Counted from the first letter of the stretch, positions 6,538 through 14,909 are shown. The stretch is 40,716 nt of DNA from Candidatus Woesearchaeota archaeon CG10_big_fil_rev_8_21_14_0_10_33_12 (GCA_002762865.1 PCYE01000021.1:1-40716), one strand, 5' to 3'. Numbers and translations: made by a program. Notes: generated by a model from the sequence alone, not told the origin.

Positions 6538-7188
6538 GTGGAAATAAAATCCGAGACAATAATGGGTGCCTGGAAATCCAGCTTAAAATATATACTTGAA
6601 TCTGGAAAGGATTTTACAGATGAGAATAATAGAATTTGCAGAGAAGTATTGAATCTTGTTATAGAAGTTAAAAATCCCAAGGATGATATTACAAGAGCTG
6701 TTGAAATACTAAATAGTTTTAAGAAATGGGTTTATCCTCCTTTGGATGAAATAGCTGACCTTATCCTATCAAGAAAACTCTCACCAACATACTCTTATTC
6801 ATATGGGCCGAGACTCTTTAATTTTCATAATGCAATAAATCAGATTGATAACTTCTTGATTCCACTTCTTAAAAGGAATAGTTTTTCCAGAAGGGGCACT
6901 GTTCTTATATGGAACCCTATACAAGATTCAAATATTTATAAAAGAGATGTTCCTGGCTTGATAAGCATTGACTTTAAGATAAGGAAGCAAAAACTTAATG
7001 CAACCATGGTTGTTAGGAGCAATGACCTTTTCTTTGGCTGGCCGGCAAACCTCTACCAACTCTTTGTATTGCAGGATTACATAGGAAAAAAATTAGGATG
7101 CAAAACAGGCTCTTTAACAACATTCTCAAACAGTGCGCATATATTCAAGGACCAGTTTGAAGACATCCAGCAAGTTACCTTAGATTAG
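6538..7188 (+). CDS. Thymidylate-synthase-fold protein lacking the catalytic cysteine
   Basis: A 216-residue protein with the archaeal ThyA layout: YSYGPRL (88-94, the YGxRL region), RRGTVLIWNP (118-127), then RSNDLFFGWPANLYQL (160-175), which contains the dUMP-contacting Arg-Ser, Asp and Asn, and SAHIF (199-203). In active enzymes a Cys nucleophile follows VP in the strand at about 137-141 (VPC). Here the residue is Gly140 and no Cys lies nearby; the only Cys are 34 and 188. Substrate-binding residues are thus kept and the nucleophile lost. The start is GTG at 6538, since the ATG two bases earlier reads into a stop. Located 4 bases after the winged-helix gene, so co-transcribed. A dUMP or dTMP sensor role is inference. 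Confidence 0.7.
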   Translation: MEIKSETIMGAWKSSLKYILESGKDFTDENNRICREVLNLVIEVKNPKDDITRAVEILNSFKKWVYPPLDEIADLILSRKLSPTYSYSYGPRLFNFHNAINQIDNFLIPLLKRNSFSRRGTVLIWNPIQDSNIYKRDVPGLISIDFKIRKQKLNATMVVRSNDLFFGWPANLYQLFVLQDYIGKKLGCKTGSLTTFSNSAHIFKDQFEDIQQVTLD

Positions 7189-7262
7189 GTAATTAAGAAA
7201 TCCAATAAGAGAAGGTATCTATAATACAAAACATTAATAAATAAAAAGAAAAATATCTTCTT

Positions 7263-8969
7263 ATGCAGGTATTCAAAGAAGCAATTATTAGGCTACTGAA
7301 AAAAGAGGTAAAGGAACCAATAGAACTTGAAACACCTCCGGATTCCAAACTGGGTGATTATGCTTTTCCGTGCTTTGGACTCGCAAAGCAACTAAAGAAA
7401 AGCCCTATGGAGATTGCAAAGGATCTAGCATCAAAACTTAAGCCAAATAAATACATAAAAGAGATAAAAAGCACAGGCCCTTATGTTAATTTCTTTGTAA
7501 ACAATGGAATTTTTAATGAAGCAATTTTAAAGGAAATACTAAACAAAAAAGAAAAATATGGCTCTTCATTTAAGAAAAACAAAAGAGTTGTTGTTGAGTT
7601 TCCTGCACCAAACACAAACAAGCCTTTGCACCTTGGCCATGTAAGGAACATGCTTATTGGAGAAAGCTTGTCAAGGATTCTTGAGTTCAATGGCTATAAT
7701 GTATTTAGGGTTAATTTAAACAATGACCGCGGCATACACATCTGCAAGTCGATGCTTGCATACAAAAAATGGGGCGATGCAAAAACACCCGAATCAGAAA
7801 ATAAAAAATCAGATCACCTGGTTGGTGATTTTTATGTTCTTTTTAATAAAAACCTAAAAAAATATCCAGGGCTTGAAAATGAAGTTCAGGACATGCTTAG
7901 AAAATGGGAAGCTGGAGATAAAGAAACAGTTGATTTGTGGAAGAAGATGAACAACTGGGCTTTTAAGGGCTTTAATGAAACGTATAAAAAATTTGAAATA
8001 AAGCACGATAAGGTGTATAATGAAAGTGAGCATTACAAGAAAGCAAAAGATGTTGTACTTGACTGCCTTAAAAAAAATATCTTCAAAAAAGATGAAGATG
8101 GAAATATTTTTGTAGAACTTGAAGAATACAAGATGCCAAACAAAATATTGTTGAGAGCAGATGGCACAAGTGTTTACATGACCCAAGACCTGATGCTTGC
8201 ACAGCTAAAATACAAAGATTTCAAGATGGACAGGTCAATCTTTGTTGTTGGCTCAGAGCAAAAGCTTCACTTCAGGCAATTGTTTAAGATTCTTGAATTA
8301 ATTGGATTTAAAAACATTGGTGGATGTTATCATTTAGCTTATGGCATGATTTATCTTCCTGAAGGAAAGATGAAGTCAAGAGAAGGAACTATTGTTGATG
8401 CTGACAACATTGTTGCAAATATGATAACTCTTGCAAGAAAAGAGATACAGGAAAGGCATGAATTGGATAAAAAAGAAATAGATAAAAGAGCAGAGCAGAT
8501 TGGAATGGGTGCCTTAAAGTTCTTTATTCTTAAGTATGATGCACTGAAAGACTTTGTTTTTAATCCAAGGGAATCAATATCCTTTGAAGGAGAAACAGGC
8601 CCATATATCCAGTATGCACATGCCCGCATTTGCAGCATTTTGAGAAAGTTTGGAAAGAGGATTGACAAAAATTTTATTGATAAAACAGACTTATCTTTAT
8701 TAAAAGAAAAAGAGGAAACTGAGTTAATTAAACTCTTGGGAAATTTTCCAGAGCTTGTTGAAAACGCAGCATCTTCTTATAAGCCTTCATTAATCTCGCG
8801 TTATCTGCTTGACTTATCACAGAGCTTTAATGAGTTTTATCATATTCACCAGATTCTGAAGGAAAGAGAAGAACTAAAAAACACAAGAATTCTTTTAATA
8901 GACAGTGTAAGGCAGGCTTTAAGGAATGGCCTTAATCTTCTTGGAATAGAAGCCCCTGAAAAGATGTAA
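7263..8969 (+). CDS. argS: Arginyl-tRNA synthetase
   Basis: Class I arginyl-tRNA synthetase, 568 residues, which charges tRNA-Arg in the cytoplasm. Seen in order: an N-terminal Add-1-type domain (residues 1-105, with GDYAFPC), the HIGH-type signature KPLHLGHVRN (about 121-130), a catalytic core with NDRGIHICKSM, the KMSK-type loop KMKSREGT (about 371-378), SFEGETGPYIQYAHARICSIL, and the DALR anticodon-binding domain at the end (SRYLLDLSQSFNEFYH to LNLLGIEAPEKM). Length and order are normal. It starts 74 bases after the ThyA-like gene; a clean TATA box is not obvious in that gap. Confidence 0.96.
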   Translation: MQVFKEAIIRLLKKEVKEPIELETPPDSKLGDYAFPCFGLAKQLKKSPMEIAKDLASKLKPNKYIKEIKSTGPYVNFFVNNGIFNEAILKEILNKKEKYGSSFKKNKRVVVEFPAPNTNKPLHLGHVRNMLIGESLSRILEFNGYNVFRVNLNNDRGIHICKSMLAYKKWGDAKTPESENKKSDHLVGDFYVLFNKNLKKYPGLENEVQDMLRKWEAGDKETVDLWKKMNNWAFKGFNETYKKFEIKHDKVYNESEHYKKAKDVVLDCLKKNIFKKDEDGNIFVELEEYKMPNKILLRADGTSVYMTQDLMLAQLKYKDFKMDRSIFVVGSEQKLHFRQLFKILELIGFKNIGGCYHLAYGMIYLPEGKMKSREGTIVDADNIVANMITLARKEIQERHELDKKEIDKRAEQIGMGALKFFILKYDALKDFVFNPRESISFEGETGPYIQYAHARICSILRKFGKRIDKNFIDKTDLSLLKEKEETELIKLLGNFPELVENAASSYKPSLISRYLLDLSQSFNEFYHIHQILKEREELKNTRILLIDSVRQALRNGLNLLGIEAPEKM

Positions 8970-9029
8970 AAACAAAGTTTTATATATTTATTGCTACTTT
9001 TTAATGGTTAATAAACTATTGGTAAGAAA

Positions 9030-9560
9030 ATGGCAAAAAAAATAAAAGGAGAAACTAGTTTAGATAGCCTTATTCTTAGTGGTGATAAGATTAAAAAAAT
9101 TAATTTATATTTAAAGCAATATTTAACTGCTAAAATAAAATTAAAATATTCATCAGCTGTTTTTAATTATATAAACATAGACAGAGATGAATTAGACAGC
9201 ATACTTAATTTTTATGATAACTGCAGGAAAGCAATTTTAGATGAAAACAGCGAAATTGAAATTCCAAGGAAAGAAGATGCATTAATAAGTATGATTTTAA
9301 AAGGATATGAAATTGAGAACATTAAAACCTCTGATATAAGATTAGATTCTGTTGCAGTGATACATTTTAAGGATAAGGGTTCTTTCACTTACAAGCATAT
9401 GGCCCCCATTGATTTAGGTAAATACATGTTGGATTACTTGAAATTCCAAGGAATGAATAATGATGCAGATGAAGTAATAAACAGAATCTTAGTAAATAAG
9501 GGACCAAAAGAAGAACTTTTTCAGAATTACAAAAAAGAAGTTATAAACTCTTTTTGTTAG
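9030..9560 (+). CDS. Uncharacterised protein, 176 aa
   Basis: I do not recognise this family. The 176 residues are soluble, with no signal peptide or membrane segment, and mixed helical, with a Lys-rich N-terminus (residues 1-60). A compact central segment (DIRLDSVAVIHFKDKGSFTY, about 101-120) is likely beta. The C-terminus (145-176) is helical. A TATA-like TTTTATATA run just after argS (about 8979-8988) lies about 45 bases upstream of the ATG, so the leader is short but not absent. It stands alone between argS and the convergent tail-anchored protein gene. Confidence 0.55.
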   Translation: MAKKIKGETSLDSLILSGDKIKKINLYLKQYLTAKIKLKYSSAVFNYINIDRDELDSILNFYDNCRKAILDENSEIEIPRKEDALISMILKGYEIENIKTSDIRLDSVAVIHFKDKGSFTYKHMAPIDLGKYMLDYLKFQGMNNDADEVINRILVNKGPKEELFQNYKKEVINSFC

Positions 9561-9569
9561 TTTTTGGGT

Positions 9570-9869
9570 TTACCAAATAATTATAGCAATAAAGATAAAT
9601 ATTAATCCGACTATAACAGAAACATAAGCAGCTAATTCATCTTTTGGAAGATTGGCTATTATTTGGGTAATACTTTTTGGTTTTTCTTTTTTAGTTGATA
9701 TATTTGAGCTAATTCCTGGATACATTGATGGTCCGGGCCTCAGAACAGGTTTTTGTCCCATTGTCTGGGATCCTGGAAAACCATGTACTGGTCTTTGGAA
9801 ACCAGAACCTTGTATTGGTGCAGGCTTCTTTTTTTCAAATATAATTTTTTTCCCTACTGTAATCTTCAT
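9570..9869 (-). CDS. Tail-anchored small membrane protein with Pro/Gly-rich linker
   Basis: A 99-residue protein. A short basic N-terminus (KITVGKKIIFEKKKPAPI) leads into a Pro/Gly/Gln-rich flexible region (about 15-55), then a polar helix (65-80) and a single C-terminal membrane span (about 80-98, VSVIVGLIFIFIAIIIW). The layout is that of a tail-anchored protein with a cytosolic disordered head. The ribosome binding site AAGGTGATT at 9872-9880 decides the ATG at 9869, and a TATA element (GTTTATAAAA read on the plus strand) lies near 9901. It is divergent from lonB, and function is unknown. Confidence 0.6.
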   Translation of the reverse strand: MKITVGKKIIFEKKKPAPIQGSGFQRPVHGFPGSQTMGQKPVLRPGPSMYPGISSNISTKKEKPKSITQIIANLPKDELAAYVSVIVGLIFIFIAIIIW

Positions 9870-9933
9870 TTAATCACCTTTTTAGTAAATATTATCCTAA
9901 GTTTATAAAATTTTCTTTTTTAATTGAAAACCT

Positions 9934-9941
9934 TTTTATAT
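9934..9941 (+). promoter_or_regulatory. TATA box for lonB
   Basis: AAACC-TTTTTATATC: BRE-like bases and a TATA box centred 26 bases before the ATG at 9964, implying a leaderless lonB message. Confidence 0.55.
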
Positions 9942-9963
9942 CATGTTGATATTCTGAATAAAC

Positions 9964-11826
9964 ATGGCAAAAGAAGTGAGCTTTAAAACTACAAAAGACA
10001 TACAGGTTTCTGACAAGATAATAGGCCAGGTTATTGGCCAGGAGGAAGCTGTCAATGTTATAAAAAAAGCTGCTGAGCAGAGAAGGCATGTTCTATTGAT
10101 AGGGGATCCAGGAACAGGAAAATCAATGCTTGGCATGGCCCTTGCAGAGCTGTTGCCAAAGGAGAAACTTGTTGATGTTGTTTCCTTTCCTAATTTAAAT
10201 GACGAGAACCAGCCGTTGATAAGGGTAATCCCTGCTGGCAAAGGCCGCGAGCTTGTGATGAAATCAAGAATTGAAGGCACAAATCTTTTTAAGAACCAGA
10301 ATATTATAATCTTTATTCTTGTTATTATATCTATGTTTGCGCCCTGGTGGGTAAGGGCACAATATAAATCAGATATAATGTTTGCAGCCTTTTTCTTAGG
10401 GGGCATGCTGTTCCTTGCTGCATTTATCATATTTATGAATCTTGGCAAAAAAATGAATCCAAAAGTGAGTGTGCCAAAGGTTATAGTTGATAATTTCAAT
10501 AAAAAGCAGGCTCAATTTCTGGATGCAACAGGCGCTCATGCAGGCGCTTTATTAGGAGATGTTCTGCATGATCCATTCCAGTCCGGCGGACTGGGAACGC
10601 CTGCCCATGAAAGGGTTGTTGCAGGAATGATTCACAAGGCAAATATGGGTGTTCTCTTTGTTGATGAAATTGCAACCCTGCAGCCAGCAACACAGCAGGA
10701 GTTATTAACATCATTGCAGGAGGGTAAATATGCAATAACTGGCCAGAGCGAGAGAAGCGCTGGAGCAATGGTAAGGACAGAAGCAGTTCCATGCAACTTT
10801 ATTTTGGTTGCTGCTGGCAATCTTGAAACAGTTAAGAACATGCATCCTGCCCTAAGGTCAAGGATAAGGGGCTATGGATATGAGATTTATATGAAAGAAA
10901 CAATGAAAGATACCCTTGAAAACAGGGATAAAATAGCTATTTTTGTTGCCCAAGAGGTTGTAAAAGACAAAAAAATACCTCACTTCAGCAGAGAGGCTGT
11001 TGATGCTATTATAGAGGAAGCAAGAAAGATGGCTAACAGAAAAGGCCATCTAACCTTAAGATTGAGAGAGCTTGGCGGATTAATAAGGGCAGCAGGAGAT
11101 ATTGCAAAAGAACAAAATGCAGAATTTGTTATGAAAAAGCACATAATGAATGCAAAAAAGATAGCACGCACTCTTGAGCAGCAAATAGCTGACAAATATA
11201 TTGAGCAGAAAAAAGAGTATGAGGTTATTGTTACAAAAGGAAATAAGATTGGTAGAGTTAATGGTCTTGCAGTCATAGGTGGCTCTGAAGCATATTCAGG
11301 TATTATACTCCCAATAGAATCACAGGTAACACCTGGTGGCAAGGGAACAGAAATAATTGCAACTGGACAGCTTGGAAAGATAGCAAAGGAATCAATAAAA
11401 AATGTTTCAGCTATAATCAAAAAGTATTTTGGAGAAGACATAAAAGAAACATATGATATTTATGTACAGTTCATGCAGACCTATGAGGGTGTTGAGGGCG
11501 ATTCAGCAAGCATAGCCGTTGCAACATCAATAATCTCTGCATTTAAAGATATTCCTGTAAAACAAAACTTTGCAATGACTGGCTCACTTTCAGTAAGGGG
11601 GGATGTCCTTCCAGTTGGAGGGGTAAGCTCAAAAGTAGAGGCAGCTATTGAAGCCGGCATAAAAAATGTAATTGTGCCAAAGGCTAATTTAAAAGATATA
11701 ATAATTGATCCTGAAATGGTGTCTAAGATTAGGATAATACCTGTTGAGACAATTAGTGATGTCTTAAAAGAGGTTCTTAACTGGAATGGCAAAGAAGATA
11801 TTCTTAAAATAATTCTGAAGAAATAA
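9964..11826 (+). CDS. lonB: Archaeal Lon protease (LonB), membrane-anchored
   Basis: ATP-dependent protease of the archaeal LonB class, 620 residues, degrading unfolded and membrane proteins from the cytoplasmic face. Walker A GDPGTGKS is at 47-54. The AAA+ module is interrupted, as in LonB, by two membrane spans (about 113-130 and 138-160). Walker B LFVDEI is at 231-236, and sensor and arginine-finger regions follow ([17 protein letters not shown]). The C-terminal S16 domain has the catalytic dyad Ser514 (GDSAS) and Lys557 (SSKVEAA). The N-terminal LAN domain of bacterial LonA is absent. Length and motif order are normal. Confidence 0.96.
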   Translation: MAKEVSFKTTKDIQVSDKIIGQVIGQEEAVNVIKKAAEQRRHVLLIGDPGTGKSMLGMALAELLPKEKLVDVVSFPNLNDENQPLIRVIPAGKGRELVMKSRIEGTNLFKNQNIIIFILVIISMFAPWWVRAQYKSDIMFAAFFLGGMLFLAAFIIFMNLGKKMNPKVSVPKVIVDNFNKKQAQFLDATGAHAGALLGDVLHDPFQSGGLGTPAHERVVAGMIHKANMGVLFVDEIATLQPATQQELLTSLQEGKYAITGQSERSAGAMVRTEAVPCNFILVAAGNLETVKNMHPALRSRIRGYGYEIYMKETMKDTLENRDKIAIFVAQEVVKDKKIPHFSREAVDAIIEEARKMANRKGHLTLRLRELGGLIRAAGDIAKEQNAEFVMKKHIMNAKKIARTLEQQIADKYIEQKKEYEVIVTKGNKIGRVNGLAVIGGSEAYSGIILPIESQVTPGGKGTEIIATGQLGKIAKESIKNVSAIIKKYFGEDIKETYDIYVQFMQTYEGVEGDSASIAVATSIISAFKDIPVKQNFAMTGSLSVRGDVLPVGGVSSKVEAAIEAGIKNVIVPKANLKDIIIDPEMVSKIRIIPVETISDVLKEVLNWNGKEDILKIILKK

Positions 11827-11872
11827 CAAACTTTCCGAAAATTTTTTAAACTAAGTGTTCTTATTTTACTTT

Positions 11873-11989
11873 ATGGTTAAAACCATTCCAAAAAAATGCC
11901 CCGAATGTGGTAGTACAAAGGTAAAATATAACAAAAAAACAAGGGAATTAGTCTGCAATGACTGCGGGCTTATAACCTTCATAGAATAA
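11873..11989 (+). CDS. Tiny TFIIB-like zinc ribbon protein, 38 aa
   Basis: A 38-residue gene. KKCPECGS (residues 8-14) and CNDCGL (28-33) are separated by 15 residues, the spacing and sequence of the TFIIB N-terminal zinc ribbon (CPxCGS...CxxCG). The rest of TFIIB is absent, so this is a stand-alone ribbon rather than a transcription factor B. A TTTTTTAAA element at 11842-11849 lies about 27 bases before the ATG, consistent with a leaderless gene. It may contact RNA polymerase or the ribosome; that is inference. Confidence 0.6.
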   Translation: MVKTIPKKCPECGSTKVKYNKKTRELVCNDCGLITFIE

Positions 11990-12089
11990 TTGCGATTTTG
12001 ATGATAATAACATTGTTAAACATAGCTATCTTATTCTAACCAAAAACTATATAAAGAAATAAAAAAGCATTTTGTTAAGAGGTGTTATA

Positions 12090-12800
12090 ATGAAAATTAA
12101 ACTCATAAAAAAACCAAAAAAACCCATTATTGTTGAAGGTTTTCCTGGATTTGGACTTGTTGGAACAATAGCGTGTGAATTCTTAGTGGATCACCTTAAT
12201 ACAGAGCTTATAGGAAAGGTCTTGCTTGAGGATGAGCCGGCAATAGTGGCAATACATAAAGGCAAAATTATAGAACCTTTATCTATATCATATAATAAAA
12301 AATATAATCTTGTTATAATACACTCGATGACTGCAACACCGGGTTCAGAATGGAAAATATCTGATATAATAATTGCCATAGCAAAAGAGCTAAATGCAAA
12401 AGAAATTGTTAGTTTGGAAAGTGTCAACTCTAATGATATAATGGGAAACCCAAAGACCTTTTATTACACAAATGACAAGAAAAAAGATAAAATTTTTAGG
12501 AATATTAAATTAAATCAGCTTAAAGAAGGCATAATAATGGGAGTTAGTTCAGCTTTATTGTTAAAAGTAGATAAAATACCTATGTCATGCATATTTGCTG
12601 AAACACATACTACTCTTCCAGACAGCAAGGCAGCTGCTGAGGTAATTAAGGTTTTGGATAAATACCTTGACCTGAAAGTAGATTATAAGCCTTTGCTAGA
12701 AACAGCAAAACAGTTTGAAAACAAACTAAAGGAAATACTCCAGCAAAGTAAACAAACAATTATAAACAGGGATAAAAAAGCATTGAGTTATGTTGGTTGA
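12090..12800 (+). CDS. PAC2-family proteasome assembly chaperone
   Basis: A 236-residue member of the PAC2 family, whose archaeal members (PbaA/PbaB type) bind proteasome alpha subunits. The N-terminal signature VEGFPGFGLVGTIACEFL (about 15-32) is diagnostic; MTATPGSEW and MGVSSALLLK follow in the expected order. A C-terminal helix (about 205-228) ends in ALSYVG. A classical HbYX proteasome-docking tail would put Tyr second from the end, and here it is third, so docking by that route is doubtful. The start at 12090 is chosen because GAGGTG at 12079-12084 precedes it; a longer frame from TTG 12072 would include the site. Confidence 0.85.
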   Translation: MKIKLIKKPKKPIIVEGFPGFGLVGTIACEFLVDHLNTELIGKVLLEDEPAIVAIHKGKIIEPLSISYNKKYNLVIIHSMTATPGSEWKISDIIIAIAKELNAKEIVSLESVNSNDIMGNPKTFYYTNDKKKDKIFRNIKLNQLKEGIIMGVSSALLLKVDKIPMSCIFAETHTTLPDSKAAAEVIKVLDKYLDLKVDYKPLLETAKQFENKLKEILQQSKQTIINRDKKALSYVG

Positions 12801-12845
12801 ACTCTTTTAGTTTTCTTATTTCTTTATTTTACTTTTTTATTAATT
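12801..12845 (+). terminator. U-rich archaeal terminator after the PAC2 gene
   Basis: The stop codon is followed within a few bases by clustered T runs (CTTTTAGTTTTC, then TTTATTTTACTTTTTTATT). Archaeal intrinsic termination uses such U-rich stretches without a hairpin. Confidence 0.4.
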
Positions 12846-12909
12846 AGGTAAATAATAAAAGAATGTTTGTTATTAAATATTTATTTATAAGTAGTAACAA
12901 AACAAAAGG

Positions 12910-12943
12910 TTTATATACACCAACAATACTGCTTTTTATATAA
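12910..12943 (+). promoter_or_regulatory. Two tandem TATA boxes before the gene at 12964
   Basis: TTTATATAC at 12910-12918 and TTTATATAA at 12935-12943. The second is 25 bases from the ATG and would give a leaderless message; the first would give a leader of about 25 bases. The second could overlap the first start site, allowing promoter interference. Confidence 0.45.
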
Positions 12944-12963
12944 ATTATTGGGGTATGTAAAAC

Positions 12964-13335
12964 ATGGATGCTAAAACTTTTTACAAAAATCTAAAACAAA
13001 GAGATAGGAGAGCTTTAAGAGAAATAGTTCAAGTTTTAAAAGAATATCATATTTCTGATATTTCTGCTATAGGTGAAGCAGTAAAACCACGTCACCATAA
13101 AAAATATAAAAATATTAATCTTCTATTAAAAAGTGTTAATACAACAGGTTATATTTTATCATTAGAAAAAATTAGAAAGAGGGGGGCTAACATTCATGAA
13201 AACATAGATGATAAATTTAAGTATAATTCATATGTAACAGATATAACCGTTAATATTAAATATAACAGAGCAACAAAAATTGGGCTTTCTTACACAATAG
13301 AAAATAAAGTGGCGGGTCCAAAAATTAATTTGTGA
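12964..13335 (+). CDS. Uncharacterised protein with degenerate nucleotidyltransferase-like pattern
   Basis: A 123-residue protein of unknown family. Its segment AIGEAV (about 35-40), followed by a basic loop and NINLLLKS (49-56), has the spacing of the minimal nucleotidyltransferase signature GSxA...DxDLLV, but both catalytic Asp positions read Asn. If the likeness is real, the protein is inactive as a transferase; it could equally be chance in a 123-residue alpha/beta protein. The N-terminus is basic and helical. The next gene follows after 21 bases, so the two are probably one transcript. Very AT-rich composition. Confidence 0.4.
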   Translation: MDAKTFYKNLKQRDRRALREIVQVLKEYHISDISAIGEAVKPRHHKKYKNINLLLKSVNTTGYILSLEKIRKRGANIHENIDDKFKYNSYVTDITVNIKYNRATKIGLSYTIENKVAGPKINL

Positions 13336-13356
13336 TTTAATAATAATGGTGATAAA

Positions 13357-13818
13357 ATGAATATGGAAAATTTTTTTAGTGGAATAAAACAAAATTGTGT
13401 TAAGGAGATTTATGATGTAATCAAATCATTTGAAATGGAGTTTGCTTTTTATCGTCAAAAGGATAGTTATGGCAATTGTATTGGTTGTATGGGAATACTA
13501 GTCTCTACTCCTAATGAAGAGGTTAATACATATTACTCACTTGTTGACAAATTGGAAGTAGTTGGATTTAAACGTTTAAGAGAAGAGAAAGGTTTTGAAG
13601 GCATGGACCATCAATTTATAATTGAATATGATAATATTCCTTTCAAGATAGGAAATTTAAGGAATGGAACTTGTTTAATAAATGGAACTACTTTAGGTCA
13701 AAATCCAATTAACAGATGGAAATTAGATCCTAGGGTTGTACATGATCACTTATCTGCACAAGAAATAAATCCTTACATGGTACTTTTTAATTCTCACTTT
13801 TTTGTTTTTTACCTTTAA
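13357..13818 (+). CDS. Uncharacterised protein, 153 aa
   Basis: Not recognised. It is a mixed alpha/beta soluble protein. CVKEIYDVIKSFEMEFAFYR is followed by a Cys-containing loop (GNCIGCMG), a possible metal or disulfide site at about 40-47. Then come FIIEYDNIPFKIGNLRNG (about 88-105) and a hydrophobic C-terminus ending FFVFYL. GGTGAT at 13347-13352 sets the ATG at 13357. The T-rich DNA just after the stop may serve as terminator. It is probably co-transcribed with the preceding gene. Confidence 0.45.
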   Translation: MNMENFFSGIKQNCVKEIYDVIKSFEMEFAFYRQKDSYGNCIGCMGILVSTPNEEVNTYYSLVDKLEVVGFKRLREEKGFEGMDHQFIIEYDNIPFKIGNLRNGTCLINGTTLGQNPINRWKLDPRVVHDHLSAQEINPYMVLFNSHFFVFYL

Positions 13819-14255
13819 AATCTTATTGATTTATCTATTTTTCATAATTTTTAATTTCATTACTTCAATTTTTCTAAAAAACTCGCTTAAACTCTCACTT
13901 TTTATTTTATTTTTTCGTTTTTTCAAATTTTAAAAAATTAATTATATTCTATAAAATATAAATTAGAAAGATTATATTAAGTAATATTCTTTAATAATAG
14001 TATTATATAAAAGATATTTTGTAGTATACTAATACAATTAAAAGTTTTAATTAAAGATTAAATCTTTTATTTAATTAAACAACTAAAACTTTTAATCAAA
14101 AACTATAAGTTTTATTGTATAAAATGATTAAATAATTTAATCAAAAGTTAAATAATATAACAAAATGAATTTAGTTTATTTTATTATATACCTACTTATT
14201 AGTAATTACAAAATAGAAAGATTTATAAGTTAAACTATCATAGCAGAGTGTTATT
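13819..14255. other. AT-rich non-coding island 1
   Basis: 437 bases with no credible gene. T-rich up to about 13930 (likely termination), then dense in AT inverted repeats: 14037-14049 against 14084-14096 (13-base arms), and TGATTAAA/TTTAATCA at 14125-14143. TAAATCTTTTA at 14059-14069 recurs twice in the island at 15822-16160, and AGTATACTAA at 14023-14032 recurs once there. The end (about 14219-14229, GATTTATAAGT) is the promoter of the GHKL ATPase gene. Confidence 0.6.
14037..14096. repeat. Nested inverted repeat
   Basis: Arms ATTAAAAGTTTTA (14037-14049) and TAAAACTTTTAAT (14084-14096) match perfectly over 13 bases. Inside lies the palindrome AAAGATT-A-AATCTTT (14053-14067). In DNA this rich in A and T some symmetry is expected by chance, but nested arms of this length are notable. 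Confidence 0.6.
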
Positions 14256-14831
14256 ATGATAGAAGATTTATTTGAAACGGATAAATATGATTCATTATTG
14301 AGATTTTTGATTAGAGAAACAAGGATTATTAACTTAAAAGACTTTAAAACTGAAGAATATAAGATTCCAAGCAATTATGATGTTATTGAATTAAATCTTA
14401 ATCAAAAGGAATATACAAAAGAAATTAGATTAGCAATAGACCCTATAGTTGAAATTGCAGAGAAGAAAGGATGTCCTTCAAACTTGTACACTGCTCTTTA
14501 TGAAGCAGTTCTCAATGCTCATCAACATGGCAACAAGGAAGATCCAAACAAGAGAATTAAGATAGCATACAATGTATCTAAAAATTCAATAGACATTGCT
14601 GTTATAGATGAAGGGGGTTTTATAAATCCAGATTTTATATCTTACATAATTAGGCATAGAGAACAAAAACATAAAGAGAAATTTATGGATTTTTACGAAT
14701 TTAGTAATATGAAAAAACCAGTAGAGAACAATGGTACAGGCACATTATTTATGCATTTATATTCTGATAAGATTTCCTACTATAAGTCTGATAAAGGGGG
14801 ACTTGTTGTAAACTTAACAAAATATTTTTAA
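14256..14831 (+). CDS. GHKL ATPase-domain protein (anti-sigma-factor/RsbW-like kinase fold)
   Basis: A 191-residue protein whose C-terminal half is a histidine-kinase-like ATPase domain of the RsbW/SpoIIAB class. The N box is YEAVLNAHQHGN (82-93, with Glu83 and Asn87), the G1 box DEGGF is at 118-122, and the G2 box NNGTGTLFMHL is at 158-168. There is no dimerisation-phosphoacceptor helix or receiver domain. In bacteria such proteins bind sigma factors or phosphorylate STAS antagonists; an archaeon has no sigma factor, so the partner is unknown. The N-terminal 45 residues are unmatched. A promoter TATA is at about 14219-14229. It lies just upstream of the dif-like site and xerA. Confidence 0.72.
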   Translation: MIEDLFETDKYDSLLRFLIRETRIINLKDFKTEEYKIPSNYDVIELNLNQKEYTKEIRLAIDPIVEIAEKKGCPSNLYTALYEAVLNAHQHGNKEDPNKRIKIAYNVSKNSIDIAVIDEGGFINPDFISYIIRHREQKHKEKFMDFYEFSNMKKPVENNGTGTLFMHLYSDKISYYKSDKGGLVVNLTKYF

Positions 14832-14871
14832 ATTACTTGGATTTTAAATAAAATATCAATTTCTAGAAAGG

Positions 14872-14880
14872 TTTATATAA
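14872..14880 (+). promoter_or_regulatory. TATA box upstream of xerA
   Basis: AAAGG-TTTATATAA. Transcription would start near 14900, inside the dif-like palindrome, giving a leader of about 105 bases before the xerA start. A protein bound to that palindrome would therefore also block this promoter. Confidence 0.5.
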
Positions 14881-14881
14881 A

Positions 14882-14909
14882 AGGGCGTATAAGGTACATT
14901 ATACGCAGT
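14882..14909. other. dif: Candidate dif (Xer recombination) site
   Basis: Two perfect 8-base arms, GCGTATAA (14885-14892) and TTATACGC (14899-14906), flank a 6-base centre GGTACA. With 11-base half-sites the element spans 28 bases, the size and layout of bacterial and archaeal dif, including the TATAA-N6-TTATA core. It lies 100 bases upstream of the Xer recombinase gene. The alternative is an operator for xerA, since it overlaps the expected transcript start. Confidence 0.6.

Noticed and set aside
10980-11441. Minus-strand open frame of 153 codons inside lonB
   Set aside because: Entirely antisense to the conserved LonB protease domain; composition is a mirror of the sense strand.
12780-12800. 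HbYX proteasome-docking tail on the PAC2 protein
   Set aside because: The C-terminus is SYVG, so Tyr is third from the end rather than second; not a proper HbYX motif.
14885-14906. Rho-independent-type terminator at the GCGTATAA/TTATACGC repeat
   Set aside because: A run of T follows, but a promoter TATA precedes it by a few bases and the geometry matches dif; a hairpin with a 6-base loop is less likely to be its role.
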